A stretch of DNA of 64,000 bases from Lineus longissimus (lineage: Eukaryota; Nemertea; Pilidiophora; Heteronemertea; Lineidae): NCBI RefSeq assembly GCF_910592395.1, contig NC_088308.1:2356001-2420000 (forward strand), read 5' to 3'. The notes under the pieces are model-generated. The model saw nothing but the letters and a program-made list of their open reading frames with translations, was not told the origin of the DNA and searched no databases. Positions 59,230 through 64,000 of this stretch are shown here, one piece after another. How positions within the stretch are numbered: position 1 is the stretch's first letter; the number at the start of each line of letters is the position of its first letter. Made by a program: the position numbers and the translations under genes.

Positions 59230-59540
59230 AGCGCTCGCTCAACACTTAGGTATTATTCTCTGGGAGCGTTCCTCCTAAAGGGCGGGATGAGGGTTTCGGC
59301 GAGCCACCGTGGCGTCAATGTTTGCTGGCCTTGGTGCATGACTCCGTTTTCGGCTAAAGGAAGAGTCCACGCCCAGAGTCCACGCAAGCGACTCATTAAA
59401 TGGGGGTATTTTGCGTGCCCTGGCATAGACACCAGATCCAAGGGCCCCGGTTTTACGTCTCATTCGAAGGGGAAATTAGTTCATTGAACGCCATACCTTC
59501 ATGTAGGTTGTTGGTACAATCCTGTTGGTTCTCCATCGAA

Positions 59541-59712
59541 CCCGGTGTGACAGCGGATATAGTCCCCCTGGAGTCATAGTCCGGTAGCATTGTATTTGAT
59601 CAATTAAGCAGCATGATCTATTGTACCGCTAACCCTAACCAAAACATTTAGCAATGCGGGCTATTGTTACACGGACTATCAGCCCTAGGACTACTATCCC
59701 TTGTACACCGGG
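59541..59712. repeat. hairpin element (MITE-like)
   Basis: Left arm CCCGGTGTGACAGCGGATAT and onward (AGTC..GGAGTCATAGTCCG) pairs imperfectly over about 40 bp with the right arm ending ACTATCCCTTGTACACCGGG. The centre of about 90 bp has no coding signal and includes CTAACCCTAACC, which is too short to call telomeric. Confidence 0.55.
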
Positions 59713-62700
59713 CCCAATGACGTGGAAGCCAGCAGTGTTACCACTATCTTCGATCGTGTGAAATGATGACTGCACTGCTTTCCGATTACTAAATTTGTTT
59801 AAATATGGCATCTGGCGAATTTTTACATGACTTGCATTATATTAATACTTGACACATATTTCACAATATAACAGTAAAAAATACCTTTGGAAATGCATAA
59901 TTCCATAACTTGACACATGTTTCAACATTAGAAATACTTAAATCATGATTCTCTATTTCAGAGAGTAAAACACTCAGTAGTTATTTCTTGGCAGACTCAT
60001 TGGTTTAAGTAAACGCATACATGTATGCAGTAATCCTTTATCCAGGCCAAACTGTATATAGATGATGACTTATCTAAAACAAATTGGTTTCTTCATCATC
60101 AAACACTCCATTTTGTCCTCAAGGATCATCGACTTCATTAATTTTCGGTGTCAGCGTTAGTTTTAATAATTCGATGAAACTGAAGTACACTTATCATTTT
60201 CTCATAAATGCTACATCAGAGGACAAGTGCTTCCGAGACGAACTTGCTCAAGCGGGAAATATTCATTTTCAGAATTATTTTACAACTTTTAAGTACACCT
60301 ATGTACACTCAATGTTTCATGTACATCAATTATGTACATTCGACTTGAGAAAATACTATGCTTTCAACAAGGTTGAATTTTTCTGGATGGCAAGAAACAT
60401 ACCAATTATTGAAAACAAGTTGACAGACTTCTTGTTGGGAATACGTGTATGTCAATATTTCTACACGGGAATTGTTATAAGTGCACTAAGCAGTCATTTC
60501 AAGGGCAACTTACGCTAGCTCATATCTAGTATTCCACACTAAGCGACCCCCACCTGACTCATCCTGGCATAACCAGCTGCTTTCAAATACACTCCGTCGG
60601 TCAGGCAGTCGATATTTCAAACCATGAGTATGACGTATAGAAGGAGTAAAAAAAGCCTAATCTCATGATGCACCTGACTACTCTGTCCAAGTTTGGTGCT
60701 TCTGGGTACTAGGAGTGACATATTTGAGAAGACAGTTATAAGAAGAACTCGTAAATGAATTCACTAGGGTTCATCCTTCGAAATATTTGTCAGTGCGACT
60801 TCGTGGTGATTCCACTTGTTGCTTCTTTGTGGACATGCACCGCCGTTCACGTTCACGTCACCTGTTGTGAGAGAAGTCAGAATGTCCAACTCTCTAGAGA
60901 AAGGGCGAATATTGCCTTCGATCCGCATACTACGTATGTACACCCTCAAAGGATCCATGCGGCGGCCAAGTCACTGATCTCGACCACCCTATGATTGGGG
61001 GCACACATCTCCGCAACATGAACTTTAAAAGAGAAAGGAAGTTATGTAACCCGATTATCTCCCGCTCATGCCGGGATGTCAATGGAAGATAACGGCCTGA
61101 TCAAAGTTGCAAAGTTGCTCGTCGTAAAACTTTTCGCATTCGTTCTTGAATTGTAGAATCTAATGCTGATCAAAGATAAATCCGGACTATAATTATTGCG
61201 GAAACTGTTGTTCTGTCACGAATGTTCGTCTTCGAGTCATAAAAGCAATCTTCAAATAGCTCCGGTAGACATGATTACATGAGCGGCGAACGCCGCACGG
61301 AACTGCTGATCGATGTGTTTACTGATATAATCTATTTAGTTCTGTTTACCGGCAGTAATCACATAAATCATATAAATATCGTAATCATGACGGGCAGGGA
61401 AGTGTTCCTATACAGCACTTAACATCGTCTTTCATTAGAAAACATGCTACCAACAAGACATCTCTTAAAGATGGCTCATATCTCTTCAGGCATATTTTTT
61501 ATCACCACCTAACATAAAAAGCCAGACTGCTGATATCGGCCATCGCTTAAACAGTGCAAGAGGTAAAATAAGAGGTTTCAAAATAGAATTTGTTTTTGAT
61601 ACATTGAGGGGCGCTCTTTGCCAAATAGCCACTTGGTTTTAGCAATATCCAATGTGCGTCAATCAATATATAAATCAAGCCATCCTCTAAGCCATACGGG
61701 TTGCAGAAAACATAAAAAGTGGATAATGTTTATTTACAAACGCACCAGCCCATGGGGTTGTAATTAATTGGTATTTGATTAGATATAGGACATTAAGAAA
61801 ACTACCCTGGAGGTTGTTGTGACTGCAGCTGGACAATCGGCATTTCAGAGCGACAAGTGGGATTCATTTTCAAGTAGACGGCGCTCCAACTTGAAATACA
61901 AAAGGTATTGACCGTCTGTTCACCATCTCTTGTTGATTATCAACTGATATCAAGCCAGATGAGTAAATACGCGCATAGAAATGGAATTATATGAGGCTGT
62001 TTTTTATTTTTAAAGCTATTTCCAAACACGTCCGCACATGCTAATACCGGAGAGGCTTTATAGCCCATATCCGTGCTTGTTTGAAACGTGCAAGGATTGA
62101 AATTTTGATTGACATTTAATAAAGATTGGACAAAATTTCCAATTTAAGAGCAACATACATAGACATGCACGGCCAATGACCTACAATGTACGATGCGAAT
62201 ACATTTCTACACAAAATTTCTATTTCAACCACACAATTGACTTCGAGGATACCTGTACTTGGCGTACGGTATCTCCAAAGCTAGATCACCGACTGATAAT
62301 TCCAGAGAACGTTTGTAAACGTTACTGATATGTTAGTATTTGATGTTATGGTATTTCTGATGACACAATTATTTGAACAACATGATTGCTCTAATCTGTG
62401 CCGATCAAAACGCAATTTTGTAATTGATATAATATGGTCGTTTATAAGCAAAATGCCCTAGATACATAATTTGCATCTGGAAAGAAGACTCACCGTATTC
62501 AAACAGTGGAATATGCACTTGGAATACATGGAATATCGTTCCTGCTGCAGAAAAACATATGAAATAATTAGGTCAGGAAAACTGGGTCATGACCTTGAGA
62601 AATCGGTGTACCTGTTCTATCGGTTTGCCAAGTTTTGTAACGAAGCGATTCAGTCTATCAGGCGCGCGTAATAGTTGCAACTCACATTCGTTGGTAAAGA

Positions 62701-64000
62701 CATGTAACATTGCTCCCGAATTGTGGCCCAGTTCACCATTCGATCTTATCAAAGAAAGAGCTGTAATATAGTATATAATATGTCAAATGTTTCGCTGATA
62801 AAATAAGAATGCTAACATTCCAACTCTTACTGTATTTTTGCATTTATGATGACATGTCCACTAATGACAAAAAATGGAGTAACATGCATAAAAATATGCA
62901 GGAAAAATACTACGTAACGTAATGTTATTTTAGGGCTAAACATCATGATTTACCTCGTGGAGGTAAAGAAATAAAGCAACATATGTATTCAGAGGTGGCA
63001 TCATTCCTCCTGAGAGTGATATTAATCGTCAACCAAAGATCTTGGGTTCTAACTCCGGTTTGACATTGGTGTTGCCAGCAGTGTAAGTGGGCCATCATAT
63101 AGAAATTTCGGTGTAATTGACCAATTTTCCTTTTCTGTTTTCTGTTTCACGAATCCAGCTGCATGATGGCTTTCGATGTCTGTCCAGCAGATTTTCTCCC
63201 GTCTTCACCTCACAAACTAAACCAATTTGGTTTTGTATGACTATTTGGTGTCCTGGAATGTACTTTGTTGAGTCTGTACATTTCATCACCACCTTAAACG
63301 AGTTACTTCCTTTGCGAAATTGGAGAAGCTGTGCACATTTTCAGGTGGTAACTGTTAGTTTCGTGTCCGATATATATTAACGTACATGAAGGTATATCCT
63401 TCAACGCTGATTGAGTCTGTAAACTGAAGTCAACTAATGGACCGACAAAAAGACATTGAAACAAAAGCAACTGCCATTATTCAAGTTAATTTAATAACAA
63501 AGGAACAGTTTTAAGCGGTTTTAGGGAGATTACTATATATTCCAACGCTACATCATCAATCTTTCTCATCACAGTTGCATTTATTAAAGGTAAATGAGAG
63601 AGTCTATTAAGGGGCGTTGAAGGATATTTAAGCTTGAGTGGTAAGGTTGTTATAGGCAAAGCTATAAGAAATCATGATTTGTTCTGTCTTACCTGAAAGT
63701 ATGCCTTCTTATCCGCGAACTATTCCTGTTCCCTTGGAGAACAGAACGTTTCCAAAAATGTTTCTAACAACGCAAAAGACAGTCTGGAAACTCGGGTCAT
63801 CGTCTCGGAAACTGTCATAACAATATTCCCAAAGCTCCTGACTTCACCACAAGTAAACTGTTGATATCAACTCCGATATCAATAACCTCCAATATGAACA
63901 GCTCTAACGTTTGCAGCTGCTTTTCAAGCTCCAACCGACTTGGCGAGAACGAGCGCAGCGCCTCGGTGCATCAGACGGCTGTATCTTCAAGGTACATGTA

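Larger units (their letters stand above)
54538..64000. other. 9.5 kb with no recognised gene
   Basis: I find no conserved protein segment or exon chain here. The longest open frames (55384-55788 minus, 60084-60518 plus) show no domain, and the second has its first ATG only at 60174. It contains hairpin elements at 56281-56377 and 59541-59712, a TTC microsatellite at 59203-59229 and a short CAA run near 58770. It could be regulatory DNA or a long intron. Confidence 0.45.

Noticed and set aside
59630-59642. CTAACCCTAACC telomere-like string
   Set aside because: Two units only, within a hairpin element; no evidence of a telomeric array.
60174-60518. 115-codon open frame from ATG 60174 with many aromatic residues
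   Set aside because: AT-rich composition, no recognisable domain, and no clear signal peptide or splice partners. The longer listed frame begins at a TTG, not an ATG.

Overview
The window is nuclear DNA of an animal. Its genes are split by short introns with GT-AG borders (one GC-AG), most share divergent promoters, and intergenic space carries small hairpin transposons and tRNA-derived SINE fragments. The gene set (MAD1L1, carboxypeptidase E, PRPSAP, PALB2, RAB40, a QRICH2-like flagellar protein and rhodopsin-type GPCRs with invertebrate neuropeptide-receptor flavour) points to a bilaterian invertebrate, probably marine. I cannot fix the phylum from sequence alone. No bacterial-type operon, CRISPR array, rRNA or convincing tRNA gene was seen. 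All exon models below were built by hand from splice borders, reading-frame continuity and remembered family sequences. None was tested with transcripts.

Layout. (1) 1-2814 minus: first four exons of a QRICH2-like protein; the rest lies beyond the left edge. (2) 4089-9553 plus: complete 13-exon MAD1L1 (720 aa), head-to-head with the QRICH2-like gene across a 1.3 kb interval with an ETS/CRE-type composite site. (3) 23190-15055 minus: complete 9-exon carboxypeptidase E-like gene (480 aa) with a 27-nt microexon, a 3.9 kb first intron and an apparently spliced 3' UTR of about 4 kb. (4) 24341-28271 plus: PRPP synthetase-associated protein with two alternative, homologous last exons (358 or 356 aa), divergent from gene 3. 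(5) 34750-30096 minus: PALB2 (8 exons, 814 aa), with an N-terminal coiled coil and a C-terminal WD40 region. (6) 35132-39883 plus: RAB40 small GTPase with SOCS box (5 exons, 287 aa), divergent from PALB2 across 381 bp with NRF-1-like sites. (7) 47808-46591 minus: intronless-CDS rhodopsin-family GPCR. (8) and (9) 51143-50133 minus and 53470-54537 plus: two paralogous GPCRs placed head-to-head. From 54.5 kb to the right edge I recognise no gene.

The genes do not form one pathway. MAD1L1 (spindle checkpoint) and PALB2 (homologous recombination) are genome-maintenance genes. Carboxypeptidase E would trim neuropeptide precursors, and the GPCRs are of types that often bind such peptides, but their proximity is probably incidental.

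The most notable observations are the duplicated terminal exons of PRPSAP, a two-copy TTAA-ended hairpin element that may supply a PALB2 branch point, the ungapped conservation of the PALB2 BRCA1-binding heptad positions, an RLK-to-RLM change in MAD1, a P-loop Ser/Thr-to-Glu change in RAB40, and the head-to-head GPCR pair with ERA/ERC in place of DRY.
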